Below are positions 8,221 to 16,471 of a stretch of 64,000 nt of DNA, piece after piece. The stretch covers positions 62,001 through 126,000 of the forward strand of contig NZ_BJYY01000010.1 of NCBI RefSeq assembly GCF_007991755.1. The letters are read 5' to 3'. The notes beneath the pieces were generated by a model, which saw nothing but the letters and a program-made list of their open reading frames with translations, was not told the DNA's origin and made no database searches. How positions within the stretch are numbered: the stretch's first letter is position 1; each line of letters opens with the position of its first letter. The position numbers were made by a program, and so were the translations under genes. The stretch comes from Cellulomonas aerilata. Its GTDB lineage: Bacteria > Actinomycetota > Actinomycetes > Actinomycetales > Cellulomonadaceae.

Positions 8221-9192
8221 CTAGGGGACCGTCACGGTTCCGGGCGCCGGCGGTGGGTGTGCAGCCGGCGGGTCGGCGGTCGTGAGGCGGTTGTTCCGTC
8301 CGCGCGGTTTCAGCTCGCTGACGAGCACTCCGGCGACGATGAGTGCTGCGCCGGCCAGCGCGAGGCCGGGGAGCCTGTCGCCGGCCAGGCGGCCGACGAC
8401 ACCGGCCCAGACGGGCTCGCCGGCGTAGATGACGGTCGCGCGGGTCGGTGAGACCGATTGCTGGGCCCAGTTCATCGCGAGCTGGATCAGGCAGCTCGCA
8501 GCGCCGAGCCCCAGTCCGGCGGCGACCCAGACCCAGGAGAACGACGGGACGCCTTCGCCGAACACCGGCATGGCGAGCAGTGACAACCCACCCCCGACGA
8601 GGAGCTGCACCACGGTGACCCGTCCGAGGTCGACGGTCCCTGCGTACTTCCCGATGAGGACGATCTCCGCTGCGATGGCGACAGTGCTGACCAAGGTCAG
8701 GGCTTCACCGGTGCTCAACGAGAGCCCGGTGGCGTCCGGCCCGGCCAGCAGGAGCAGCCCCGCGAACGCGAGGCCTACGCCGACCAGTGCTGGCAGCGAG
8801 GGAGGCCGGCGGAACGCGGCCCACTGCAGCAGCGGCACCAGCGGGACGTAGAGCGCCGTGAGGAAGGCCGAGGTGCTGCTGCTGATGGTCTGCAGGCCCA
8901 CCGTCTGCAGGGCGTAACCGAGGAAGATCGTGACACCGATCAAGGACCCCGCAACGAGTTCGCGGCGAGTCAGCCCGCGCAGGACCCGCCGGAAGATGAC
9001 CACGCTGATGAGCCCGGCGAACACGAAGCGGACGCCGACGAAGAACAGCGGGCCGCTGTGGTCCATCGCCGTGTGGACGATGAGGAACGTCGTGCCCCAT
9101 AGGGCGGTGATGCCGACCAGCGCGAGCTCGGGCCGGGACAGCAGGGGCGCTCTCCCGGCCAAGGGCGCGGTCCGGTCACGGGTGTGCAGCAT
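8221..9192 (-). CDS. EamA/DMT-superfamily transporter
   Basis: A 323-residue integral membrane protein with about ten hydrophobic segments in two repeats, the EamA (DUF6) pattern of drug/metabolite exporters. Examples are ALVGITALWGTTFLIVHTAM at the N-terminus and the proline/glycine helix GEPVWAGVVGRLAGDRLPG in the second repeat. Start ATG 9192 is chosen because the homology begins there and because its start codon lies within a repeat shared with the divergent XRE-cupin gene only 30 bp away. Such exporters paired with XRE-cupin regulators usually export amino acids or similar metabolites; the substrate here is unknown. Confidence 0.9.
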   Translation of the reverse strand: MLHTRDRTAPLAGRAPLLSRPELALVGITALWGTTFLIVHTAMDHSGPLFFVGVRFVFAGLISVVIFRRVLRGLTRRELVAGSLIGVTIFLGYALQTVGLQTISSSTSAFLTALYVPLVPLLQWAAFRRPPSLPALVGVGLAFAGLLLLAGPDATGLSLSTGEALTLVSTVAIAAEIVLIGKYAGTVDLGRVTVVQLLVGGGLSLLAMPVFGEGVPSFSWVWVAAGLGLGAASCLIQLAMNWAQQSVSPTRATVIYAGEPVWAGVVGRLAGDRLPGLALAGAALIVAGVLVSELKPRGRNNRLTTADPPAAHPPPAPGTVTVP

Positions 9193-9223
9193 CCTGCGCA
9201 CCGTACGTGTAAGATACTGCACA
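9183..9223. promoter_or_regulatory. Inverted repeat spanning the divergent start codons (probable operator)
   Basis: Arms TGTGCAGCATCCT (9183-9195) and AAGATACTGCACA (9211-9223) are 11/13 complementary and separated by 15 bp. The left arm covers the EamA start codon and the right arm ends on the first base of the XRE-cupin ATG. The whole 30-bp intergenic region is thus occupied, so one bound regulator could control both genes, whose mRNAs must have almost no 5' leader or start inside the other gene. Confidence 0.62.
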
Positions 9224-9774
9224 TGCAAGCCGCCCGTCACGACGTGCTCGTCTATGTGGCCAGCAACCTGCGCCGCTTGCGGCAGGCAGCCGGCCTCAGC
9301 CAGAGCGGGCTCGCAGAGGCATCCGGGATCAGCCGCCGCACGATCATCAACGTGGAGGCCGGCGAAGCCAACATCAGCCTCTCCGGGCTCGATCGCCTCG
9401 CCGAGGCGCTCGGCGCGACCTTCGCCGACCTCGTGACGCCACCGACCGCGACCCGGACGTCGTTGGACGTCCTCGCGTGGCGAGGCTCGCGGCCCGAGAG
9501 CAAGGCCTCGCTCCTCGGGACGGTGCCCGTTCGGGCCGAGGCTCAGCTCTGGTCCTGGACCCTCGGCCCGGGCGACCGGTACGACGCCGAACCCGACCCG
9601 CTGGGCTGGCACGAGATCGTCATCGTGACCGCGGGACACCTCCGCATCGAACGCGAGCACGAGGTCAGCGAGCTGACCGCCGGGGAGCACGCCATCTACT
9701 CCAGTGCCCAGCGGTACTCCTACGTCAACGCACACGACGGCATCACCGCGTTCGTCCGCAACGTCGTCTCCTGA
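9223..9774 (+). CDS. XRE-family regulator with C-terminal cupin domain
   Basis: A 183-residue regulator. Residues 8-65 are an XRE/Cro helix-turn-helix (LRRLRQAAGLSQSGLAEASG, ISRRTIINVEAG). Residues 100-180 form a small-molecule-binding cupin barrel (WHEIVIVTAGHLRIERE, LTAGEHAIYSS). Start ATG 9223 avoids 13 upstream residues that lie on the other gene's start and leaves no leader. It most likely controls the divergent EamA exporter and itself through the repeat covering both starts; the cupin presumably senses the exporter substrate. A second XRE-cupin gene of similar design lies at 11.8 kb. Confidence 0.9.
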   Translation: MQAARHDVLVYVASNLRRLRQAAGLSQSGLAEASGISRRTIINVEAGEANISLSGLDRLAEALGATFADLVTPPTATRTSLDVLAWRGSRPESKASLLGTVPVRAEAQLWSWTLGPGDRYDAEPDPLGWHEIVIVTAGHLRIEREHEVSELTAGEHAIYSSAQRYSYVNAHDGITAFVRNVVS

Positions 9775-9815
9775 GCACGCGCCACCGACCGGAAACGACC
9801 GTTGCTGCCGCCAAC

Positions 9816-10658
9816 TCAGTGACGTGCGTGGCGATCGAGCGACACCTTGAGCGCGCGGTCGCCGGGTCGTCTGGGCGGCGCTGACCGGGTCTCCGCTGCG
9901 GTAGGGGTGGGTGCGCGCCGGACCACGGCAATGACGGTGTCAGTGACCGTGGCGTGCTGGCCACCGGGGCCGGCGGCCAGCCGGTCGCGGTCTTCGGCGA
10001 TGGCGACGTCCCATTCACCCGGGTCGAGCCGGAATCCGTCGAGGGTCTGCTGGGGAGTGGGGAACACCGAGTCCGGGTCGGCCCAGGACCACGGGGGCAC
10101 CGAGGCGTGATCGACAACGAGCAGCATCCCGCCCGGCGCCACCGCGGTCGCGGCCCGAGCGAGGACGGTCGGCCGGTCCATGGCCACCGGTGACTGGAAG
10201 TAGGAGGCGGTGACCAGGTCGAAGGTGCCCTGCGGGAACGTGGCCGACAAGTCGTGCTGCTGCACCCGCACGCGCTCGGACAGGCCCTGGTCGGCCGCGA
10301 GGTCGGCCACCCGGTGCAGGGCGGTGGCCGACACGTCGACACCGGTGACGTCCCAGCCGCGGCGGGCGAGCCACATCGAGTCGCCGCCCTGCCCGCATCC
10401 CAGGTCTAGCGCGCTGCCGGGTGCCAGCCCGGCGACGATGTCGACGAGCACCGCGTTCGGGGCGCCGTTGCCGACCTGGCTGGAGGCGTAGTGGGGCTCC
10501 CAGAACGCCTCCGCGTCCTGAGCGACCGCGGCGCGCTGGGCCGCGGCGCGGGCCTGAGCGCTGTTCGCGCCGCTGGCCGCCAGGGCCTTCGGGTAGGTCA
10601 CCATCCGGGCCTGGCGGTGGTCCCAGTAGGAGGTGCCTGGCCGGTTGCCCGTGTCCAT
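9816..10658 (-). CDS. Class I SAM-dependent methyltransferase
   Basis: A 280-residue methyltransferase with the SAM motif ALDLGCGQGGDSMWLARRG and the acidic loop VTGVDVS, followed by FDLVTASYF and GGMLLVVDHAS as motifs III-IV. The C-terminus (about residues 245-280) is basic and low-complexity. Its ATG (10656-10658) overlaps the TGA of the reductase gene (ATGA), indicating translational coupling. In some actinobacteria these two domains occur as one bifunctional oxidoreductase-methyltransferase, so the two proteins probably act together, perhaps in detoxifying a thiol-reactive or metalloid compound; that last part is inference. Confidence 0.9.
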   Translation of the reverse strand: MDTGNRPGTSYWDHRQARMVTYPKALAASGANSAQARAAAQRAAVAQDAEAFWEPHYASSQVGNGAPNAVLVDIVAGLAPGSALDLGCGQGGDSMWLARRGWDVTGVDVSATALHRVADLAADQGLSERVRVQQHDLSATFPQGTFDLVTASYFQSPVAMDRPTVLARAATAVAPGGMLLVVDHASVPPWSWADPDSVFPTPQQTLDGFRLDPGEWDVAIAEDRDRLAAGPGGQHATVTDTVIAVVRRAPTPTAAETRSAPPRRPGDRALKVSLDRHARH

Positions 10659-11668
10659 CACGCGCCTGCTCGCGGTGCGCTGGTGAGGCGGGCCCGGTGA
10701 GTAGAGACCGCGGCCGCGACGTCTTCGCCCATCAGGTCCATGTGGATCGAGGAGCCCGCGGTAGCGCCGGCAGCAGCGGAGTTGATGACCTGGGCCATCG
10801 GAGCGGCGACGTTGCCCGCGGCCCACACCCCGGGCATCGTGGTAGCGCCGGTGGCGTCGGTCGGTAGGTAGCGACCCAGCACGGCGCCGCCCATTTCCAG
10901 GTCGCTCATCGACAGGCCGAGGTCGGCGACCAGGTCCTCGCGCCCGGCGAGGCCGGTCCCGATGGCGACTGCCTGGCGGGCGATCACGCGCCCGTCGGCC
11001 ATCTGCACCCCGGACAGGGCTCCGTTCGTGGTCGTGACCGCGGTGACCGGCCCGACGACCCACGGGACGCCGAGTGCGGCCAGCTGCTCGACCTGCTCGT
11101 CGCTGGGGTCGGGGGCGGTGTGCTGGAAGTACACGACGTCTTCGGAGAGCCGCCGGAACAGCAGCACCTGGTGCACCGCCATCGGCGAGGTCCCCAGGAC
11201 GCCGATCGCCTGGGCCCGCACTTCCCAGCCGTGGCAGAACGGGCAGTGCAGGACGTCGCGGCCCCACCGCTCGGCCAGCCCGCCGATCTGGGGAAGCACG
11301 TCGAGCAGGCCCGTGGCCAGGAGCAGCCGACGCGCGCCCACGGTGGTGATCGACCCGTCGCCGGTGCGGACGTCGACGGTGAAGCGGGCGGCGTTGGGCT
11401 CTGGGTCGCGCAGGATGACAGCGCCGGCCGCGGACCCCTCGACGACCTCGACTCCGTAGGTCTCCGCTTCCGCGCGGGCCGTCGCGCGGAGGTCGGCCGG
11501 CGCGCCGCCCTCGGCGTAGAGGTAGTTGTGAACCCCCTGCGCGGGGGCATTGCGGGGGGCGCCAGCATCGATCACCAGCACCCGGCGGCGCATCCGGGCG
11601 GCGATCTTGGCCCCGCTCATCCCGGCGGCGCCGCCACCGACCACGACCATGTCGTACGTGTTGTTCAT
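10658..11668 (-). CDS. Thioredoxin-reductase-like NAD(P)/FAD oxidoreductase
   Basis: A 336-residue two-dinucleotide-fold flavoprotein. It has the N-terminal FAD motif VVVGGGAAGMSGA, the redox-centre-like CPFCHGWE, a second nucleotide-binding region (AIGVLGTSPMAVHQ) and the C-terminal GVWAAGNV FAD signature. CPFC occupies the place of the thioredoxin reductase CATC disulfide. Start ATG 11668; a GTG three codons earlier is possible. It is transcribed with the methyltransferase (4-bp overlap) and divergent from an XRE-cupin gene, with a CTTGCAG palindrome between. Confidence 0.9.
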   Translation of the reverse strand: MNNTYDMVVVGGGAAGMSGAKIAARMRRRVLVIDAGAPRNAPAQGVHNYLYAEGGAPADLRATARAEAETYGVEVVEGSAAGAVILRDPEPNAARFTVDVRTGDGSITTVGARRLLLATGLLDVLPQIGGLAERWGRDVLHCPFCHGWEVRAQAIGVLGTSPMAVHQVLLFRRLSEDVVYFQHTAPDPSDEQVEQLAALGVPWVVGPVTAVTTTNGALSGVQMADGRVIARQAVAIGTGLAGREDLVADLGLSMSDLEMGGAVLGRYLPTDATGATTMPGVWAAGNVAAPMAQVINSAAAGATAGSSIHMDLMGEDVAAAVSTHRARLTSAPRAGA

Positions 11669-11710
11669 GCCGCTCACGGTGCGCGCACCCTCTGCGTGCC
11701 ACCAAGATCT

Positions 11711-11727
11711 CTTGCAGTTCCTGCAAG
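11711..11727. promoter_or_regulatory. Perfect palindrome CTTGCAG-TTC-CTGCAAG
   Basis: 7+7 bp perfect inverted repeat in the 100-bp region between the reductase and the XRE-cupin gene, the best candidate operator for that regulator. Longer 9-bp arms, GCGCACCCT (11683-11691) and AGGGTGCGC (11732-11740), flank it but are not concentric. Confidence 0.6.
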
Positions 11728-11768
11728 TCCAAGGGTGCGCATACGACGGCGAAGGTGATGGTGGCGAC

Positions 11769-12383
11769 ATGGACAAGAGCGGTGACGCCGCGAGCGAGGT
11801 GCTCGACGCGCTGGGTGAACGGCTGCGCAGGCGGCGGCGGGACCGGGCGATGACGCTGGCCGACCTGGCCGCAGCGACAGGTGTCTCCGAGAGCCTGCTG
11901 TCCCGCCTGGAGACCGGACGTCGCCGCCCCACCATCGACGTGCTGCTGCATCTGGCCCGCGTGCACCAGGTCACCCTCGACGACCTGGTCGGCGCACCGG
12001 CCACCGCGGACCCCCGCATGCACCCCCGCCCATCCCAGCGGTTCGGCATGACGTGGCTGCCGCTGAACGGGCGTCCCGGTGGCATCCAGGCCTACAAGCT
12101 GATCCTGCCCGCCGGGTTCGGCGGGTCCCAGCCCGAGCAGCGCAGCCACGAGGGCTACGAGTGGCTATACGTCCTCACCGGGCACCTGCACCTGCGCCTC
12201 GGCGACCACGAACTCGTCTTGGCGGCAGGGGACGTCGCCTAGTTCGACACCCACACCCCGCACGCGTTCGCCAACACCACGCACACCGCGACCGAGGCGC
12301 TCATGCTCATCGGCCCGCAGGGCCAACGCGCGCACGTCCGAGCCCGCCCCACCCCCAAGAAGACGAGTCCCGCGTTGACCTGA
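11769..12383 (+). pseudogene. XRE-cupin regulator interrupted by an amber codon
   Basis: From ATG 11769 the frame encodes an XRE helix-turn-helix (MTLADLAAATGVSESLLSRL) and a cupin barrel (GYEWLYVLTGHLHLRLGDHE, LAAGDVA). TAG at 12240-12242 stops it at 157 residues, inside the barrel. The same frame continues without stops to TGA 12381-12383 with typical cupin sequence (FDTHTPHAFANT, ALMLIGPQG). A GAG-to-TAG change (glutamate after GDVA) is the obvious cause. The HTH half could still bind DNA; a truncated constitutive repressor or activator is possible. It is divergent from the reductase/methyltransferase pair it presumably controls. Confidence 0.8.
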
Positions 12384-12540
12384 ACAGCCCTCGAGCGAAC
12401 AGTCCTCCAGCGGACATAGACCTGGCACGGTGTTCGGAGACGACCGTTGGTGAGCACGCGGCCGCGCACCGCGACCGAACTGGCCGGGGCAGGGACCGCG
12501 ATCATTGACCCGCACGCGGCACAGCTGGCAGCGCACGAAC

Positions 12541-12640
12541 ATGCCGCGGATGGTGCGCGTCCGGGCCCGAAGGTGCGCGCGGCGCTGAGGGCGGGAGACG
12601 ACGACTCACCGCTCTGCGGCACACCGCGTTACCGGCAACG
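12541..12640. repeat. Intergenic repeat copy A
   Basis: About 100 bp beginning ATGCCGCGGATGG matches 15181-15278 at roughly three quarters of positions, including GCGCGTCCG, GACGACTCAC and ACCGGCA blocks. It lies in the 364-bp gap between the XRE-cupin pseudogene and an EamA gene, which holds no gene I can support. Confidence 0.6.
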
Positions 12641-12747
12641 ACGGGGGATGTTGCGAAGGTGAGCAGCCCCGACGGGCGCACGCTCGGGCCGCTGCCGAGG
12701 TCGGCCAAGGTGGTCCTGGACACCTCGCTCGACCTCGGCCGGGTGGG

Positions 12748-13701
12748 TCATGAGGCACCGCGGGTTGTGGCGCCTGAGGTCCTCGTTGCGTCCAGGCGGG
12801 TGCGCACGGCGCTGCGTGCGCAGGCGATCACTGTCAGCCCGGCGAGGACGGTGGCCCAGGTGACGTGCTCGTGGAGGATCACCGCTGCCCAGACGATGCT
12901 GAGGACGGGCTGCACGAGCTGGACCTGGCTGACCTGAGTCATCGGGCCGATGGCCAGCCCCCGGTACCAGGCGAAGAACCCTAGGTACATGCTGAAGAGC
13001 GAGAGGTACGCGAATGCGAGCCACTGCACGCCCGTGCCGGCTGGCGGTCCCTCGGTCACGGAGATGCCGGTGAGCGCGAGCATGAGTGGAGCGGCCAGCA
13101 GTAGCGCCCACGACACGGTCTGCCAAGCGCCGAGTTCCCGGGCCAGCAGGCCACCCTCGGCGTACCCGGCTGCGGCGCAGGCAACCGCGGCGAACAGGAA
13201 GAGGTCCGCCCAGTGCGGCGACTCGAAGCCGCCGTTCTGGAGTGCGGCGAACACCACGACCGCGACGGCTCCCAGTGCCGCCCACATCCAGAACCGGACC
13301 GCGACACGCTCGTTTCCACGCAGCACCGCCATGACGGCCGTTGCCGCCGGTAGCAGTCCGATGACGACGGCGCCATGGCTGGCTGGGGCCTGCGTCAGGG
13401 CGTAGGACGTGAGCAGCGGGAATCCGACGACGACCCCGCTGGCCACCACCGCCAGGCGCGCCCACTGGTTGCGGCTGGGCACCCGCTGACGTGTCAGCGC
13501 CAGGACCGTCGCCGCCACCGCCGCCGCGACCACCGCCCGTCCGGAGCCGATGAACAGCGGCGACAGACCGTCGAGCGCGGCGAGCCGGGTGAGCGGGACC
13601 GTCAAGGAGAAGGCCACCACGCCGAGCAGACCCCAGCCGAGCCCGGACCTGCGCGATAGCGTCGTTGCTCTCGATTGGGTAGCGCTACTCTTTGCCGTCA
13701 T
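12748..13701 (-). CDS. EamA/DMT-superfamily transporter (MocR-linked)
   Basis: A 317-residue membrane protein with about ten hydrophobic helices in two EamA repeats. The second repeat ends with GPMTQVSQVQLVQPVLSIVW and ILHEHVTWATVLAGL, typical of amino-acid/metabolite exporters of this group. Start ATG 13701 overlaps the ATG of the divergent MocR gene in a shared CATG. The upstream extension of the frame runs through the MocR coding region and is not part of the gene. Regulation by the neighbouring MocR protein is likely. Confidence 0.91.
   Translation of the reverse strand: MTAKSSATQSRATTLSRRSGLGWGLLGVVAFSLTVPLTRLAALDGLSPLFIGSGRAVVAAAVAATVLALTRQRVPSRNQWARLAVVASGVVVGFPLLTSYALTQAPASHGAVVIGLLPAATAVMAVLRGNERVAVRFWMWAALGAVAVVVFAALQNGGFESPHWADLFLFAAVACAAAGYAEGGLLARELGAWQTVSWALLLAAPLMLALTGISVTEGPPAGTGVQWLAFAYLSLFSMYLGFFAWYRGLAIGPMTQVSQVQLVQPVLSIVWAAVILHEHVTWATVLAGLTVIACARSAVRTRLDATRTSGATTRGAS
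13679..13688. promoter_or_regulatory. Palindrome GTAGCGCTAC with flanking GATAGCG repeats
   Basis: A perfect 10-bp palindrome lies 12 bp upstream of the MocR ATG and inside the first codons of the EamA gene. GATAGCG direct repeats flank it at 13655-13661 and 13709-13715. Direct plus inverted half-sites are typical of MocR/PdxR binding regions. Confidence 0.5.
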
Positions 13702-15106
13702 GGCCGACGATAGCGCAAGCCGGATCGTGGCAGCCCTGCGTGCCTGGATCGCGACGGCGGCCGGCGGTGCGCAGCTACCCTCCAACCGGGCCCTGATGGC
13801 CCAGTACGGCGCCAGCCCGGTCACCGTCCAGAAGGCGATCCGCCAGCTGACCGCTCTCGGCCTGGTGGAGAGCCGGCCAGGAGTCGGCACCTTCGTGCGC
13901 ACACAGCGGCCCGCCCGGGCCGTCGACTACGCCTGGCAGACGTCCGCACTGGGCGCCCGACCGTCGCGGGTGACTGGTCTGTCCGCCACTCAGCGGGCGT
14001 CGATGCCGGACGCGATCCGGCTGCACTCGGGCTACCCGTCCAGAGACCTGCTGCCCGAACGCATGATCCGTGCGGCGCTGGCCAGGGCGAGCAGAAGCGA
14101 GGCGGCGCTCACGCAGTCGCCCGTCGGGGGGCTGCCCGAGCTGCAGGCATGGTTCGCGTCCCAGGTAGCGACCACGCCCACCGACGTGACGCCCCCCGGC
14201 GCCCGAGACGTCCTCGTCCTCGCCGGCAGCCAGGGCGGGTTGAGCTCGGTCTTCCGTGCCCTCGTCGGCCCGGGAAGACCGCTACTGGTCGAGTCGCCGA
14301 CCTACTGGGGAGCCATCAAGGCCGCCGAGCAAGTCGGCGTGACCCTGGTGCCCGTACCGGGCGGCGCGGACGGCCCAGACCCCGACGAGGTGGACCGCGC
14401 ACTCGCCGCGACCGGGGCACGCGCCTTCTACGTCCAGCCGAACTTCGCCAACCCCACCGGCACCCAGTGGTCGTCCGCTACCGGTCGCGCAGTTCTCGAC
14501 ATCGTCCGGACCCGAGGTGTGTTCCTCGTCGAGGACGACTGGGCGCACGACCTGGGCATCGACGCCCAGCCGCACCCCCTCGTCAGCCAGGACCACGACG
14601 GTCACGTCGTCTACCTGCGCTCGTTGACCAAGACCGTGTCACCCGCCCTGCGCGTCGCCGCCGTCATCGCCCGCGGGCCGGCGCGCGACCGGATCCTCGC
14701 AGACCGTGCAGCCGAGACGCTTTACGTCAGCGGCGTTCTCCAGGCCGCAGCCCTGGACGTCGTCACCCAGCCGGGGTGGCCCGCTCACCTGCGCAGCATG
14801 CGGCAACAACTGCGTGTGCGCAGGGACCTGCTCATCGACAGCGTTCGAGCACACGCCCCGCAGATCGGCATCGACCCGGTCCCCGTGGGCGGGCTCAACG
14901 TGTGGGCCAGGCTCCCCGACGGCAGCGACGTCGACGCGCTGGTGCGCGCATGCGAGACCAGAGGACTGCTGGTCGCACCCGGCACCGAATGGTTCCCGAC
15001 CGAACCGTCCGGCCCCTACATCCGCCTCAACTACTCCAGCGAGGACCCCAGCCGGTTCCCCGAAGCAGCCGACCTTCTCGGTACCGCGCTCCGCAAAACG
15101 ACCTAG
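13700..15106 (+). CDS. MocR-family regulator (GntR HTH fused to aminotransferase domain)
   Basis: A 468-residue protein with a GntR winged helix (residues 15-75: LPSNRALMAQYGASPVTVQK, GLVESRPGVGTFVR) joined to a fold-type I PLP aminotransferase domain. The latter keeps VQPNFANPTGTQWS, the EDDWAHDLG stretch and the PLP-lysine segment YLRSLTKTVSPALRV. MocR proteins use PLP or a PLP-amino-acid adduct as effector and generally act on the divergent gene, here an EamA exporter. Start ATG 13700 shares bases with the exporter's ATG, and its leader lies inside the exporter coding sequence. Confidence 0.93.
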   Translation: MADDSASRIVAALRAWIATAAGGAQLPSNRALMAQYGASPVTVQKAIRQLTALGLVESRPGVGTFVRTQRPARAVDYAWQTSALGARPSRVTGLSATQRASMPDAIRLHSGYPSRDLLPERMIRAALARASRSEAALTQSPVGGLPELQAWFASQVATTPTDVTPPGARDVLVLAGSQGGLSSVFRALVGPGRPLLVESPTYWGAIKAAEQVGVTLVPVPGGADGPDPDEVDRALAATGARAFYVQPNFANPTGTQWSSATGRAVLDIVRTRGVFLVEDDWAHDLGIDAQPHPLVSQDHDGHVVYLRSLTKTVSPALRVAAVIARGPARDRILADRAAETLYVSGVLQAAALDVVTQPGWPAHLRSMRQQLRVRRDLLIDSVRAHAPQIGIDPVPVGGLNVWARLPDGSDVDALVRACETRGLLVAPGTEWFPTEPSGPYIRLNYSSEDPSRFPEAADLLGTALRKTT

Positions 15107-15180
15107 CCGAGGGGCGGCGGTGCAGCCGGCATCCGACACTTCCGCCTACGCCGCCGTCCAGCGCACCTCGGCATCCGGTC

Positions 15181-15278
15181 ATGCCGCGGATGGCGCGCGT
15201 CCGAGCCCGAGCGTGGGCTCGACGCCGGAGACCGAGGACGACTCACGGCTAGGTGACACGCCGCGTCACCGGCAGGGA
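15181..15278. repeat. Intergenic repeat copy B
   Basis: Partner of the repeat at 12541-12640. It lies in the gap after the MocR gene. The two copies are in the same orientation, about 2.6 kb apart, and bracket the EamA/MocR divergon. Confidence 0.6.
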
Positions 15279-15390
15279 AGCGGTAGGGGCCGGGAGCTGG
15301 GGCGTGGTGCTCGTTGCCACGACCCAGGCGCCTGCCGGCCGGTCTCGCCGTAGCGACGCGTCCGGACTGGGCTGCCTCTACCGTCAGGAT

Positions 15391-15666
15391 ATGCAATCTG
15401 TGACTGGAGGCGGCCGGCCCTGGGCGGGAGCAGCCGTTGTCCGTGCGTTGACAGTGGCCGCCGGGCTGCTGAGCGCGTTCGCCTGGGGGCTCCGCGAAGT
15501 GGTGGAGGAAGCGCGCTCCTACGCCACCGTGCACGGCTTCCCCGCGGACACCTCCCGCGACGAGGCGACGACGGTCGTCCTGCTGGCACTCGCAGGTGGG
15601 CTCCTTCTGATAGCGGCCGCCGTGGGGCGTCCACGGGGCGCCTCGCCCATGCGCCGACATGGTTGA
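15391..15666 (+). CDS. Small two-helix membrane protein, 91 aa
   Basis: Two hydrophobic segments, at about residues 15-33 (VVRALTVAAGLLSAFAWG) and 60-78 (TTVVLLALAGGLLLIAAAVG), separated by a polar loop of roughly 25 residues. ATG 15391 is the best in-frame start before the first helix. The gene overlaps the following hydrolase by 8 bp, suggesting co-translation. Family not recognised. Confidence 0.62.
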   Translation: MQSVTGGGRPWAGAAVVRALTVAAGLLSAFAWGLREVVEEARSYATVHGFPADTSRDEATTVVLLALAGGLLLIAAAVGRPRGASPMRRHG

Positions 15667-16471
15667 GGCAGGCCCGGCCGGGGAGCCGATTGCCGTCTCG
15701 TCAAGCGGCCCGGACGGGGCACAGACCCTCCTGCTCCTTCATGGTGTGGGGACCACGGGGTGGATGTGGCGACGTCTGGTGGCCGACCTGTCGAGCGACC
15801 TTCACGTCCTTGTCGTGGACCTGCCCGGGCACGGGGCCAGCGCCGCCCGGCCGTGGCGTTCGCTCGCGGACACCGTGGACGCCGTGGCTGGGGTCATCCA
15901 CTCCAGCGCCCGCGACGGCCGGGCCCACCTGGTCGGTCTGTCGCTGGGCGGCTACGTGGCGCTCGAGCTGGCCGCAAGGCGTCCCGAGCTGGCACTCAGC
16001 GCCACGGTGAGCGGCGTCAACGTGCTCCCCTTCCCACGGCCGCGATTGATGCGGCTGGCCGGGAGGCTGATGTCGCCCTTCATGACGGCGGGTCCGCTGC
16101 TTCGGGCCAACGCCCGCGCACTCGCGGTGCACGCGTCCGACTACGCCGGCTACGCCGCCGCAGCCCGCTCCATGGCTCCCGGCACGTTCCTCGCCGTGGG
16201 TGAGGACCTGTTGACCTACACCGTGCCCGCCGTAGCCGCCACCTCGACGACGCGGGTCCTGGCGATGGCCGGGTCGCAGGAGCAGGTGCTGATCCGTCGA
16301 TCCCTGCCAGTGGTCGCCACCGCCTTCCCGCAGGGCGAGGCCCGGATCGCCCCCGGCGTGGGTCATGCCTGGAACGGGCAGTCCCCGGAACTGTTCGCAG
16401 CCGCAGTCCGAGCCACCGTCAACGGCGCCGCACCTCCGCCGGCGCTGCTCAAGCCGGAGGCCGACGGCTGA
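15659..16471 (+). CDS. Alpha/beta hydrolase
   Basis: A 270-residue alpha/beta-hydrolase-fold enzyme. LLLLHGVGTTGWMW provides the oxyanion-hole strand, GLSLGG the nucleophile elbow with the catalytic serine (about residue 99), and GVGHAWN the catalytic histidine. The acidic member lies in the region after LAMAGSQEQ. Possible activities include esterase, lipase or haloperoxidase-like hydrolase; the substrate cannot be predicted. It overlaps the small membrane protein gene upstream. Confidence 0.88.
   Translation: MVEAGPAGEPIAVSSSGPDGAQTLLLLHGVGTTGWMWRRLVADLSSDLHVLVVDLPGHGASAARPWRSLADTVDAVAGVIHSSARDGRAHLVGLSLGGYVALELAARRPELALSATVSGVNVLPFPRPRLMRLAGRLMSPFMTAGPLLRANARALAVHASDYAGYAAAARSMAPGTFLAVGEDLLTYTVPAVAATSTTRVLAMAGSQEQVLIRRSLPVVATAFPQGEARIAPGVGHAWNGQSPELFAAAVRATVNGAAPPPALLKPEADG

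Noticed and set aside
9816-12149. A single 777-codon open frame covering methyltransferase and reductase on the minus strand
   Set aside because: Only its last 280 codons are the methyltransferase. The upstream part is a shadow of the reductase gene, which is in another frame, so it is not a true fusion.
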